Of a DNA stretch of 5,157 bases, positions 1 to 5,157 are shown in pieces. Origin of the DNA: Phycisphaerales bacterium. GTDB lineage: Bacteria > Planctomycetota > Phycisphaerae > Tepidisphaerales > Tepidisphaeraceae. Both the position numbers and the translations under genes were made by a program. The DNA is taken from assembly GCA_028288905.1 (NCBI GenBank), contig JAQGHJ010000619.1, positions 1 through 5,157 on the forward strand, in the 5' to 3' direction. Every line of letters begins with the position of its first letter. Position 1 is the stretch's first letter. A model generated the notes under the pieces. The model saw only the letters and a program-made list of their open reading frames with translations. It had not been told where the DNA came from and ran no database searches.

Positions 1-516
1 CGCGACATCGGCCCGGACGACATCGTCTGTGGGATCGCGGCCGGCGGGACGACCCCGTACGTCCACGGCGCCCTCCGCCGCGGCCGGGCCCGCGGGGCCA
101 GGACGGTGTTCGTGAGCTGCGTGCAGCCGGTGGTGAACGAGCCGGCCGTCGACGTCGTCATCCGCCCGCTCGTCGGTCCCGAGGTGGTGACCGGCTCCAC
201 CCGGCTCAAGGCCGGCACCGCCACCAAGCTCGTGCTGAACACGCTGACGACCGTCACCATGGTGCGGCTCGGCAAGGTGTACGGCAACCTGATGGTCGAC
301 CTCAAGTGCACGAACCAAAAGCTGTGGGACCGCGGGGCGCGGATCACGGCGACCATCACCGGCGCGACCCGCGAGCGGGCGATGGACCTGCTCAAGCGGG
401 CCGACGGGCACGTGAAGGCGGCCGTCGTCATGCACGAGCGGAACGTCGACCTGGCCGGGGCGAACGCGCTGCTGGCCGCCGCCCACGGCAGCCTCCGCGG
501 GGCGATCGCCCGCTGA
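1..516 (+). CDS. murQ: N-acetylmuramic acid 6-phosphate etherase, C-terminal part (5' end outside window)
   Basis: The frame is open from base 1 and gives 171 residues. MurQ proteins are about 300 residues, so roughly the first 130 are missing. The enzyme cleaves the lactyl ether of MurNAc-6-phosphate to GlcNAc-6-phosphate and D-lactate in the cytoplasm, recycling peptidoglycan sugars. The family signature is plain: a SIS-domain loop (GIAAGGTTPYV, bases 31-63), then GPEVVTGSTRLKAGTATKLV, then MVRLGKVYGNLMVDL and TNQKLWDR, followed by a helical C-terminal tail ending in GSLRGAIAR. The two glutamates described as catalytic in E. coli MurQ lie upstream of the window, so activity cannot be judged here. 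The loop reads AAGGTTP where E. coli has AASGRTP as I recall it. A paralogue with another sugar-phosphate substrate is possible but less likely, because the LKAGTA and GNLMVD blocks are MurQ-specific. A strong hairpin follows the stop. Confidence 0.93.
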   Translation, partial: RDIGPDDIVCGIAAGGTTPYVHGALRRGRARGARTVFVSCVQPVVNEPAVDVVIRPLVGPEVVTGSTRLKAGTATKLVLNTLTTVTMVRLGKVYGNLMVDLKCTNQKLWDRGARITATITGATRERAMDLLKRADGHVKAAVVMHERNVDLAGANALLAAAHGSLRGAIAR

Positions 517-575
517 GGTCCGTCGGTCGTCTGACGCTGCCGCCGCACAACGTCGGCCGCGTAACGAGATAACAC

Positions 576-612
576 GGGAGCCGGGCGCGGTCGGGCCCGG
601 CTCCCTTCATTT
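576..612 (+). terminator. Intrinsic terminator after murQ
   Basis: GGGAGCCGGGC (576-586) pairs perfectly with GCCCGGCTCCC (595-605), an 11-bp stem closing an 8-base loop. TTCATTT follows at once (606-612). The stem is very stable; the T-run is interrupted but T-rich for this GC-rich DNA. It lies 60 bases after the murQ stop and 19 bases before the next start, so it probably ends the murQ transcript and separates it from the hydrolase gene. Confidence 0.7.
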
Positions 613-619
613 CTCCCGC

Positions 620-623
620 GGAG
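620..623 (+). promoter_or_regulatory. Ribosome binding site of the hydrolase gene
   Basis: GGAG lies seven bases before the ATG at 631, a normal Shine-Dalgarno spacing. It is the clearest such site in the window and supports 631 as the start, which also gives a complete signal peptide. Confidence 0.55.
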
Positions 624-630
624 CCCTCGC

Positions 631-1467
631 ATGCCCCGGCCGCTCGCCGCACGGATTTTGTCGGTCCTGACGCTCCTCGTCCTGGTCCCGGTCGCGTCGG
701 CCGACCCGACGCCGGGCAAGCAGACGGCCGAGCACTACGACCCGGCCGACGGGTCGCCGGGGCTTGGCTATTTGCTTTACCTCCCGGCCGACTACGGCAA
801 GGACCCGGCCAAGCGGTGGCCGGTGATGCTGTTCCTGCACGGGTCCGGCGAGGCGGGCAACGGCACGACCCAACTCGACAAGGTGAAGGTGCACGGCCCG
901 CCGAAGGTGGTCGGGCGGGACAAGGACTTCCCGTTCGTCCTGATCTCGCCCCAGAACCCGGCCCCGGTCCGCCCCGAAGGGGCCAGCCGGCCCGCCGGTT
1001 CCGTGGCGACCACCCCCGCAACCCGACCCGCCGCCCGCCGGGGCGGGTGGAACCCGCAGCAGCTCAAGGGCCTGCTCGACACGGTGCTGGCGAACCAGGC
1101 GAAGCAGGCCGACCCGGACCGGGTTTACCTGACGGGCCTGAGCATGGGCGGGTTCGGGTCGTGGGCGATGGCGGCGATGTACCCGGACACGTTCGCGGCC
1201 GTCGCCCCGATCTGCGGCGGCGGTGATCCGGCGTCGGCCGACAAGATCAAGCACCTGCCGATCTGGGTGTTCCACGGCGAGAAGGACCCGACCGTGCCGA
1301 TCGCCCGCAGCGAGGCGATGGTGACGGCGCTGAAGGCCACCGGGGCGAAGGACGTCCAGTTCACCCGCTACCCCGACGCCGGCCACGACTCGTGGACCGT
1401 CACGTACGACAACCCGAGGCTGTACGCGTGGTTCCTGAGCCATTCGCGATCCGTCGGCGGGAAGTGA
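631..1467 (+). CDS. Secreted alpha/beta-hydrolase (carboxylesterase / prolyl-oligopeptidase-like family)
   Basis: The protein has 278 residues. Residues 1-24 form a signal peptide: Arg near the start, a hydrophobic stretch ILSVLTLLVLVPVA, and an Ala-Ser-Ala cleavage site before Asp25, so the mature enzyme should act outside the cytoplasm. The hydrolase fold is complete. HGSGE (70-74) is the oxyanion-hole turn after strand WPVMLFL. GLSMGG (169-174) is the nucleophile elbow with Ser171. HGEKDPTVP (215-223) carries the acid Asp219, and AGHDSW (250-255) the His252. This arrangement is typical of predicted peptidases/esterases close to phospholipase/carboxylesterase and PHB-depolymerase-like enzymes, so an ester or peptide bond is the likely target; the substrate cannot be read from sequence. 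An Ala/Pro/Arg/Thr-rich stretch of about 27 residues (112-138) sits between strand FVLISPQNP and helix WNPQQLKGLLD, where I expect a short loop. GGAG seven bases upstream supports the start. No partner gene is evident nearby. Confidence 0.88.
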   Translation: MPRPLAARILSVLTLLVLVPVASADPTPGKQTAEHYDPADGSPGLGYLLYLPADYGKDPAKRWPVMLFLHGSGEAGNGTTQLDKVKVHGPPKVVGRDKDFPFVLISPQNPAPVRPEGASRPAGSVATTPATRPAARRGGWNPQQLKGLLDTVLANQAKQADPDRVYLTGLSMGGFGSWAMAAMYPDTFAAVAPICGGGDPASADKIKHLPIWVFHGEKDPTVPIARSEAMVTALKATGAKDVQFTRYPDAGHDSWTVTYDNPRLYAWFLSHSRSVGGK

Positions 1468-1522
1468 CAACCCCGAACTCGCCCGACCGGTCAACCCCGC
1501 GCCGCCCTGAACGCCCGACGCC

Positions 1523-1562
1523 ACTCCCCCTCTCCCGCCGGGAGAGGGCGGGGGTGAGCGTG
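1523..1562 (+). repeat. Dispersed palindromic intergenic repeat (CCCTCTCCC type)
   Basis: CCCTCTCCC (1528-1536) and GGGAGAGGG (1540-1548) form a perfect 9-bp stem around a GCC loop, followed by CGGGGGTGAGCG. The minus strand therefore reads CTCACCCCC, then CCCTCTCCC and its complement, a pattern I recognise as a repeat scattered between genes in many GC-rich genomes. Its minus-strand translation gives the phrase LTLTPALSRRERG, often seen in spurious gene predictions. No T-run follows, so it is a poor intrinsic terminator. It sits in the 202-base gap between the hydrolase and propeller genes, which otherwise shows no gene and no recognisable promoter. Confidence 0.65.
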
Positions 1563-1669
1563 AGCGCCGTACCGGCCATCGCGACGAGCGAGGCGGGAAG
1601 TCGGGCCCGCTCCCGCAAGTTCCTCCGTTCTTGATTCGCCCCCACCCCGCCCGGATGATCGCGGGCCTC

Positions 1670-3301
1670 ATGCCGCCAACGCCGATCCGCCGGGCCCGCC
1701 CGCCCGCGCCGCTGTTTACGATGGCCGTCGCGGCCGCAGTCCCGGTTTCATTCCTTTTCTGCCACGCGGCACCCGCCCGAGCTCAAGCCGTGGTCCCGGC
1801 GACGGCCCCCGCGACCAGCCCAGCTGTTACCGTCGTCGAGACGAAGCTCTACTCCATCCCCTCCGACGGCACGAAGCTGACCGACACCGTTGCCAGCCCG
1901 GACAACCTGCACGTGGCCGTCGTCGAGTCGAAGGACGGGTCGCACAAGGTGGTGGTCGACGGGACGGCCGGGCCGGCGCACGAGTGGGTGGTCCGTCAGA
2001 GCTTGGGGTTCGCCGCGGCCGGCGGGCGGTTCGCCTACCAGGTGCAGCAGGGCGCGACCATGCACGCGGCGACCGGCACGGCCGGCCCGCCTCAGGGCGA
2101 CAAGGCAGGCCCCGCCACCGCGGCCACGAACGCCGCCACCGCGCCGGCCCCGGGCGTGCGGTGGGACCCGCTGGGCCCGGGCTTTTACGTCGTCGGGCGG
2201 ATGATGTTTTCGCCGGACGGGCGGCGTTTCGCGTACGCCGCCCAGCGGGCGAAGGACGGGCCGACGGTCGTCGAGGTCGACGGGGCGGAGCACCCGCCAG
2301 CCGCCGAGGTGTTCACCGCGGACATGCAGTTCAGCCCGGACGGCAAGCGGTTCGTCTACCGGGTGCGGGAGGCTGGTGGCGGCACCCCGCCGGCGGCCAG
2401 TCAGCCCGGTCAAGCTCCCGCCACCGGTCCGACGTCTGCCGGCCGGCAGCGGTACGTGCTCGACGGCGTCCCCCAGCCCGCCTACGACGCGGTCGGGCGG
2501 TTCACCTTCAGCCCGGACGGCAGCCGGTTCGGGTACGTCGCCCGGTCGGGCACCCAGACGACGATGGTGATCGACGGGAAGGAGACGGCCCGTCACGCCG
2601 CCGTGGCGGGCCTGACCTTTTCCGCCGACGGCAAGCGGTACGCGTACGCCGTCGAGCAGGCCGACGCCGCCGGCAAGCTCGGGGGCAAGCAGGCGCTGGT
2701 CGCCAACGACGGGGCGGGCGAGAAGCAGTACCAGTCGTTCGACGGGCTCGGGGCGATCGCGTTCAGCCCGGACGGCCGGCGGGTCGCGATCACGACCCAG
2801 GCGGGCAAGGCGTGGACCGTGGTCCTCGACGGTAAGCCGGCCGGCGCGTACGACGGGACGGGCGGGCTGATGTTCAGCCCCGACTCCAAGCGGCTGGCCG
2901 TCGTCGCCGGGCGGGGCCGCCAGCAGTTCGTCGCCGTCGACGGCAAGGAGGACCCGCCGGCCGACCTGATCGTGTCCGCGGCGTTCAGCCCCGATTCGGC
3001 CCGCGTGGCGGCCGTCGTCGTCGCCAACGGGCAGCGGTGGCTGACGGCCGACGGCGTCCGCATCGGCCCCGGGACGACGTTCGCCTTCGCCCCCACCGGC
3101 AGGCGCGTCGCCCACGCCCTGCCCGCCCCCGGCGGCCGGACGTACACGATCGCCCTCGACGGCCAACCCGCTAGCCCCGAGTACGACGCGTCCCCGCCCG
3201 GCGCCCGCCTCGTCTGGGAATCCCCCACCACCGTCCGCACCATCGCCGGCCGCGGGAAGGACCTGTTCCTCGTCCGATTGAAAGTAGGCAGTAGGCAGTA
3301 G
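1670..3301 (+). CDS. Exported beta-propeller protein with SPDG (PD40/TolB-like) repeats
   Basis: From the ATG at 1670 the protein has 543 residues. An Arg-rich start (IRRARPP) and a hydrophobic stretch (about 15-31) are followed by APARA/QA near residue 38-40, a signal peptide with a likely cleavage there; the Cys at 31 does not fit a lipobox. The rest consists of repeats with the pattern FSPDG-(K/R)-R-(F/V)-AY, a variable turn, then a V-V-DG strand and a PxYD-like turn. SPDG-type cores begin at about 76, 180, 221, 280, 317, 365, 402, 439 and 473, with a degenerate copy at 113 and a half-repeat at the end. Spacing is exactly 37 residues in three cases. Two Ala/Pro/Thr/Gly-rich inserts (about 130-165 and 236-259) break the pattern as loops. 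Such propellers usually bind proteins or ligands; no catalytic motif is visible and the function is unknown. Other in-frame starts are TTG 1631, ATG 1655 and ATG 1721; none has a clear Shine-Dalgarno site. I prefer 1670 because 1721 removes the positive n-region. The last six residues and the stop come from a heptamer repeat. Confidence 0.83.
   Translation: MPPTPIRRARPPAPLFTMAVAAAVPVSFLFCHAAPARAQAVVPATAPATSPAVTVVETKLYSIPSDGTKLTDTVASPDNLHVAVVESKDGSHKVVVDGTAGPAHEWVVRQSLGFAAAGGRFAYQVQQGATMHAATGTAGPPQGDKAGPATAATNAATAPAPGVRWDPLGPGFYVVGRMMFSPDGRRFAYAAQRAKDGPTVVEVDGAEHPPAAEVFTADMQFSPDGKRFVYRVREAGGGTPPAASQPGQAPATGPTSAGRQRYVLDGVPQPAYDAVGRFTFSPDGSRFGYVARSGTQTTMVIDGKETARHAAVAGLTFSADGKRYAYAVEQADAAGKLGGKQALVANDGAGEKQYQSFDGLGAIAFSPDGRRVAITTQAGKAWTVVLDGKPAGAYDGTGGLMFSPDSKRLAVVAGRGRQQFVAVDGKEDPPADLIVSAAFSPDSARVAAVVVANGQRWLTADGVRIGPGTTFAFAPTGRRVAHALPAPGGRTYTIALDGQPASPEYDASPPGARLVWESPTTVRTIAGRGKDLFLVRLKVGSRQ
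2201..3193 (+). repeat. In-gene tandem repeats encoding propeller blades (111-bp unit)
   Basis: The blade core recurs at DNA level. TTCAGCCCGGACGGC occurs at 2330, 2507 and 2762, with close variants at 2207 (TTTTCGCCGGACGGG), 2873 (TTCAGCCCCGACTCC) and 2984 (TTCAGCCCCGATTCG). The intervals 2507-2618, 2762-2873 and 2873-2984 are each 111 bases, 37 codons. The other intervals are longer where linkers or longer turns are inserted. This points to internal duplication followed by divergence. Confidence 0.65.
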
Positions 3302-3311
3302 GCGGTACGCA
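3284..3311 (+). repeat. GTAGGCA heptamer array, left arm
   Basis: There are four consecutive heptamers: GTAGGCA, GTAGGCA, GTAGGCG, GTACGCA. The array starts inside the end of the propeller gene and supplies its TAG stop at 3299-3301. It is matched in inverted orientation by four heptamers at 3401-3428. Confidence 0.85.
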
Positions 3312-3400
3312 GGGGCAGGAGGACAAGAGGGGAGAAGTTGGGATAGAGCCGGTTCCCTCCGCGTCCCGCCCGGCCTACTGTCTTCCTCTTTGCTTTTGTC

Positions 3401-3428
3401 CGCCTACTGCCTACTGCGTACCGCCTAC
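3401..3428 (-). repeat. Heptamer array, right arm (inverted copy)
   Basis: On the plus strand this reads CGCCTAC, TGCCTAC, TGCGTAC, CGCCTAC; on the minus strand GTAGGCG, GTACGCA, GTAGGCA, GTAGGCG. It ends five bases before the fsr ATG at 3434, leaving no space for a normal Shine-Dalgarno site outside the repeat. Confidence 0.85.
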
Positions 3429-3433
3429 TCCCC

Positions 3434-4726
3434 ATGACCGAAACGATCGAAGACGTTCCGGGCGCCGCGTCGCCCGTTCTGCCGCTGGGCTATCAATCCG
3501 CCACGGGCGTTTCCGCGATGGACGTCCCCGCCACGGCCGTCCCGGTGCTGTTCGCCCTCAGCTTCTCGCACCTGCTGAACGACACGATCCAGGCCCTTTT
3601 GCCGGCGATGTACCCGCTGCTCAAGACGGCGTACGGCCTGTCGTTCGCCCAGATCGGGCTGATCACGTTCACGTTCCAGCTCACCGCGTCGCTGCTCCAG
3701 CCGCTCGTCGGGACGTACACGGACCGCCGACCCTGGCCGTACTCGCTGGCGGTCGGGATGGGGCTGACACTCGTCGGGCTGATGCTGCTGAGCCGGGCGG
3801 ATACGCTCGGGCACATCCTCGTGTCGGCCGCCCTCGTCGGGACGGGGTCGAGCGTGTTCCACCCCGAGGCGTCGCGGCTGGCCCACCTGGCGGCCGGCCG
3901 GCGGCACGGGTTCGCCCAGAGCTTGTTCCAGGTCGGCGGGAACTTCGGCAGCTCGCTCGGCCCGCTGGCGGCCGCGTGGGTCGTCGTGCCCCGCGGGCAG
4001 CACGCCGTCGCGTGGTTCGGGCTGCTCGCCCTGCTCGGCATCGGCGTGCTGGCCGGCGTCGGCCGGTGGTACCACGCCCGCCTCCGCGACGGCCGGGCCC
4101 GCCCGAAGCGGGCCGCCGGCGGCCCCGGCACCGCGGCCCTGCTGCCCCCGCGCACGGTCGCGTTCGCGCTGGTCGTCCTCGTCCTGCTCGTCGTGTCCAA
4201 GTACTTCTACTTGGTCAGCCTGACGAACTATTACACCTTCTACCTCATCCAGAAGTTCGGGGTGTCGGTCCAGGCGTCGCAGGTGTACCTGTTCGTGTTC
4301 CTGTTCGCGGTGGCCGCCGGCACGATCGCCGGCGGGCCGCTCGGGGACCGGTTCGGCCGTAAGGGGGTGATCTGGGCGTCGATCCTCGGCGTCGCCCCGT
4401 TCTCGCTCGCCCTGCCGCACGCCGGGCTGACCGGCACGGTCGTCCTCAGCGCGTTCGCCGGCGTGATCCTGGCGTCGGCGTTCAGCGCGATCCTGGTGTT
4501 CGCCCAAGAACTGGTCCCGGGCCGGGTGGGGATGGTGGCCGGGCTGTTCTTCGGTTTCGCGTTCGGCGTGAGCGGGATCGCGTCCGCCGCCCTCGGCCGG
4601 CTGGCCGACCACCGGGGCATCGAGTACGTGTTCAACGTCTGCGCCTACCTGCCGCTGGCCGGGCTGGTCGCGGCGCTGCTGCCTGACCCGGGCAAGCGGC
4701 GGCGGACGGCGGTGGCGGCCGAGTAA
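3434..4726 (+). CDS. fsr: MFS efflux transporter, fosmidomycin resistance protein family
   Basis: The protein has 430 residues, against about 406 for E. coli Fsr, which it matches along almost its whole length from memory of that sequence. Conserved blocks in order are SHLLNDTIQ (45-53), FAQIGLITFTFQL (71-83), GTGSSVFHPEASR (136-148), FQVGGNFGSSLGPL (165-178), SKYFY (255-259), YYTFYL (266-271), GGPLGDRFGRK (300-310, the MFS loop motif A between helices), VIWASILGVAPF (312-323) and AQELVPGRVGM (357-367). About twelve hydrophobic segments fit an inner-membrane proton-driven exporter. A basic loop (about 211-230, RWYHARLRDGRARPKR) separates the two halves. In E. coli Fsr expels fosmidomycin, an inhibitor of the MEP isoprenoid pathway; the natural substrate here is unknown. 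The N-terminus is long: ATG 3518 (Met29) is an alternative start and would place the protein outside the flanking palindrome. Neither start has a convincing Shine-Dalgarno site. Confidence 0.92.
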   Translation: MTETIEDVPGAASPVLPLGYQSATGVSAMDVPATAVPVLFALSFSHLLNDTIQALLPAMYPLLKTAYGLSFAQIGLITFTFQLTASLLQPLVGTYTDRRPWPYSLAVGMGLTLVGLMLLSRADTLGHILVSAALVGTGSSVFHPEASRLAHLAAGRRHGFAQSLFQVGGNFGSSLGPLAAAWVVVPRGQHAVAWFGLLALLGIGVLAGVGRWYHARLRDGRARPKRAAGGPGTAALLPPRTVAFALVVLVLLVVSKYFYLVSLTNYYTFYLIQKFGVSVQASQVYLFVFLFAVAAGTIAGGPLGDRFGRKGVIWASILGVAPFSLALPHAGLTGTVVLSAFAGVILASAFSAILVFAQELVPGRVGMVAGLFFGFAFGVSGIASAALGRLADHRGIEYVFNVCAYLPLAGLVAALLPDPGKRRRTAVAAE

Positions 4727-4767
4727 GGGTTCGGCGCGTCATGTAGCCGCAGCCCGTCCGCGCCCCG

Positions 4768-5085
4768 TTACTCGTCCCGGTCCGGCTCCCCAACCACCTT
4801 CTGGGCACCGTGCCGGACGTACAGGATCTGGACGACCCGCTCCGACTCGTCCACCCGGTAAATGATGCGGTGGGACCGGACGATCCGGTGCCTCAGCGGC
4901 TCACCCAGGTACTTCGCCTCCGGCGCGACGCCGAACTTCAGCGGCATCGCTTCCAAGGCGTCGATCGCTTGGTAGACGTCCCGGAGCCACTGGCGAGCGC
5001 TCTTGGGGGCGCGATCGTGGAGGTATTGATAGGCCGCCGCGAGTTGTGCCTCGGCCGTCGGCGTCATCCGGACGGCGTAGCTCAC
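4768..5085 (-). CDS. Type II toxin of the ParE/RelE family
   Basis: The protein has 105 residues, the usual size of a ParE/RelE toxin. It begins with strand YAVRMTPTAEAQL (3-15), continues with helices holding AAAYQYLHDRAPKSARQWLRD (about 16-36) and AIDALEAMP (40-48), then the family core PLRHRIVRSHRIIYRVDE (63-80) and VVQILYVRHGAQ (84-95). The LR...YRI-IYRVDE and V-I-L-VRHG-A pattern is typical of ParE, whose members poison gyrase, while RelE members cut mRNA on the ribosome; sequence alone does not decide which. It is read from a GTG whose GTGA overlaps the stop of the upstream reading frame, so translation is probably coupled to the antitoxin. This start is preferred over ATG at codon 7 because it keeps the first beta strand. 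It converges on fsr with 41 bases between stops. Confidence 0.88.
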   Translation of the reverse strand: MSYAVRMTPTAEAQLAAAYQYLHDRAPKSARQWLRDVYQAIDALEAMPLKFGVAPEAKYLGEPLRHRIVRSHRIIYRVDESERVVQILYVRHGAQKVVGEPDRDE

Positions 5086-5157
5086 GGGTCGATCTCGACG
5101 CCGGCCCGAGTCGCCAAGTCCCGGAGCACGTCCCGGGCCGGACGACCCTCGCCCCGC
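5082..5157 (-). CDS. Probable antitoxin of the ParE/RelE module, C-terminal fragment
   Basis: Reading the minus strand into the window from base 5156 gives 24 residues, RGEGRPARDVLRDLATRAGVEI followed by DP and a TGA at 5084-5082. The stop overlaps the toxin GTG by four bases, the standard antitoxin-first operon layout. The GRPARDVLRDLA phrase resembles the tail of small antitoxins that accompany ParE/RelE toxins. The DNA-binding part lies outside the window, so the antitoxin family cannot be named. Confidence 0.65.
   Translation of the reverse strand, partial: RGEGRPARDVLRDLATRAGVEIDP

Larger units (their letters stand above)
3284..3430. repeat. Imperfect palindromic element of about 147 bases with heptamer arms
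   Basis: AGTAGGCGGTACGCAG (3297-3312) is the exact reverse complement of 3414-3429. Further in, GGCAG (3314-3318) pairs with CTGCC (3407-3411), GGACAA (3321-3326) with TTGTCC (3396-3401), and GCCGG (3348-3352) with CCGGC (3369-3373). All share a centre near 3361-3363, so this is one long interrupted palindrome and not a chance match. The purine-rich left interior (GGGGAGAAG) faces a pyrimidine-rich right interior (CTTCCTCTTT). As RNA it would fold into a long hairpin between the propeller gene and fsr. It has no room for a transposase and may be a small non-autonomous or REP-like element, which is inference. Confidence 0.75.

Noticed and set aside
517..575. Promoter for the hydrolase gene
   Set aside because: No spaced -35/-10 pair can be supported. 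GAGATAAC near 565 is only a faint -10 resemblance and lies before the terminator hairpin.
607..1671. Minus-strand open frame (354 codons) across the hydrolase gene and gap
   Set aside because: It is antisense to a hydrolase with a full catalytic triad and runs through a terminator and a repeat, so it is a composition artefact.
1748..3166. Minus-strand open frame (472 codons) opposite the propeller gene
   Set aside because: It mirrors the blade repeats in antisense, is rich in Arg, Gly and Val, and has no independent motif.
3281..3430. CRISPR array
   Set aside because: The repeats are 7 bases long, contiguous, and inverted between arms; there are no spacers and no cas genes.
2593..3435. Minus-strand open frame spanning the palindromic element
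   Set aside because: Its start region is the translated heptamer repeat and the rest is antisense to the propeller gene.
3425..4612. Long minus-strand open frame (395 codons) opposite fsr
   Set aside because: It is the antisense of a clear transporter. Its translation is mostly Arg, Glu, Gln, Pro and Gly with no recognisable domain, as expected from strong third-position GC bias.
4733..4764. GGCGCG / CGCGCC inverted match in the fsr-toxin gap
   Set aside because: It has six bp with a 20-base loop and no T-run on either side, too weak to call a convergent terminator.

Overview
The window is GC-rich DNA in which coding third positions are almost all G or C. It is packed with chromosomal genes that mostly lack clear Shine-Dalgarno sites. 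The protein style (Ala/Pro/Thr-rich linkers inside secreted proteins, a home-grown SPDG beta-propeller, a MurQ with a GG loop) together with two kinds of dispersed intergenic repeat best fits a planctomycete of the Gemmata group. That assignment is inference from style; no rRNA or other marker gene is present.

Layout. Positions 1-516 hold the C-terminal part of a MurQ-type N-acetylmuramic acid 6-phosphate etherase, closed by a strong GC hairpin terminator (576-612). Positions 631-1467 encode a secreted alpha/beta-hydrolase with a complete Ser-Asp-His triad. The 202-base gap after it carries a palindromic repeat of a type scattered through many genomes (about 1523-1562). Positions 1670-3301 encode an exported beta-propeller protein built from about ten SPDG repeats, several spaced exactly 37 residues apart. 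Its last six residues and its stop codon are supplied by a GTAGGCA heptamer array. That array is the left arm of an imperfect palindrome of about 147 bases (3284-3430) that fills the gap before the next gene. Positions 3434-4726 encode a major facilitator transporter very like E. coli Fsr (fosmidomycin resistance). On the minus strand, converging on fsr, lies a ParE/RelE-family toxin (5085 down to 4768), preceded with a 4-base overlap by the tail of its probable antitoxin, cut by the window edge.

How the genes work together. The four plus-strand genes show no common pathway: amino-sugar recycling, an extracytoplasmic esterase/peptidase, a propeller of unknown role, and a drug efflux pump. The terminator and the two repeat-filled gaps suggest separate transcription units. 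Only the toxin-antitoxin pair is a clear functional unit.

I do not see a convincing new multi-gene system. The most unusual thing is the heptamer-armed palindrome between the propeller gene and fsr: it ends one reading frame and abuts the start codon of the next.
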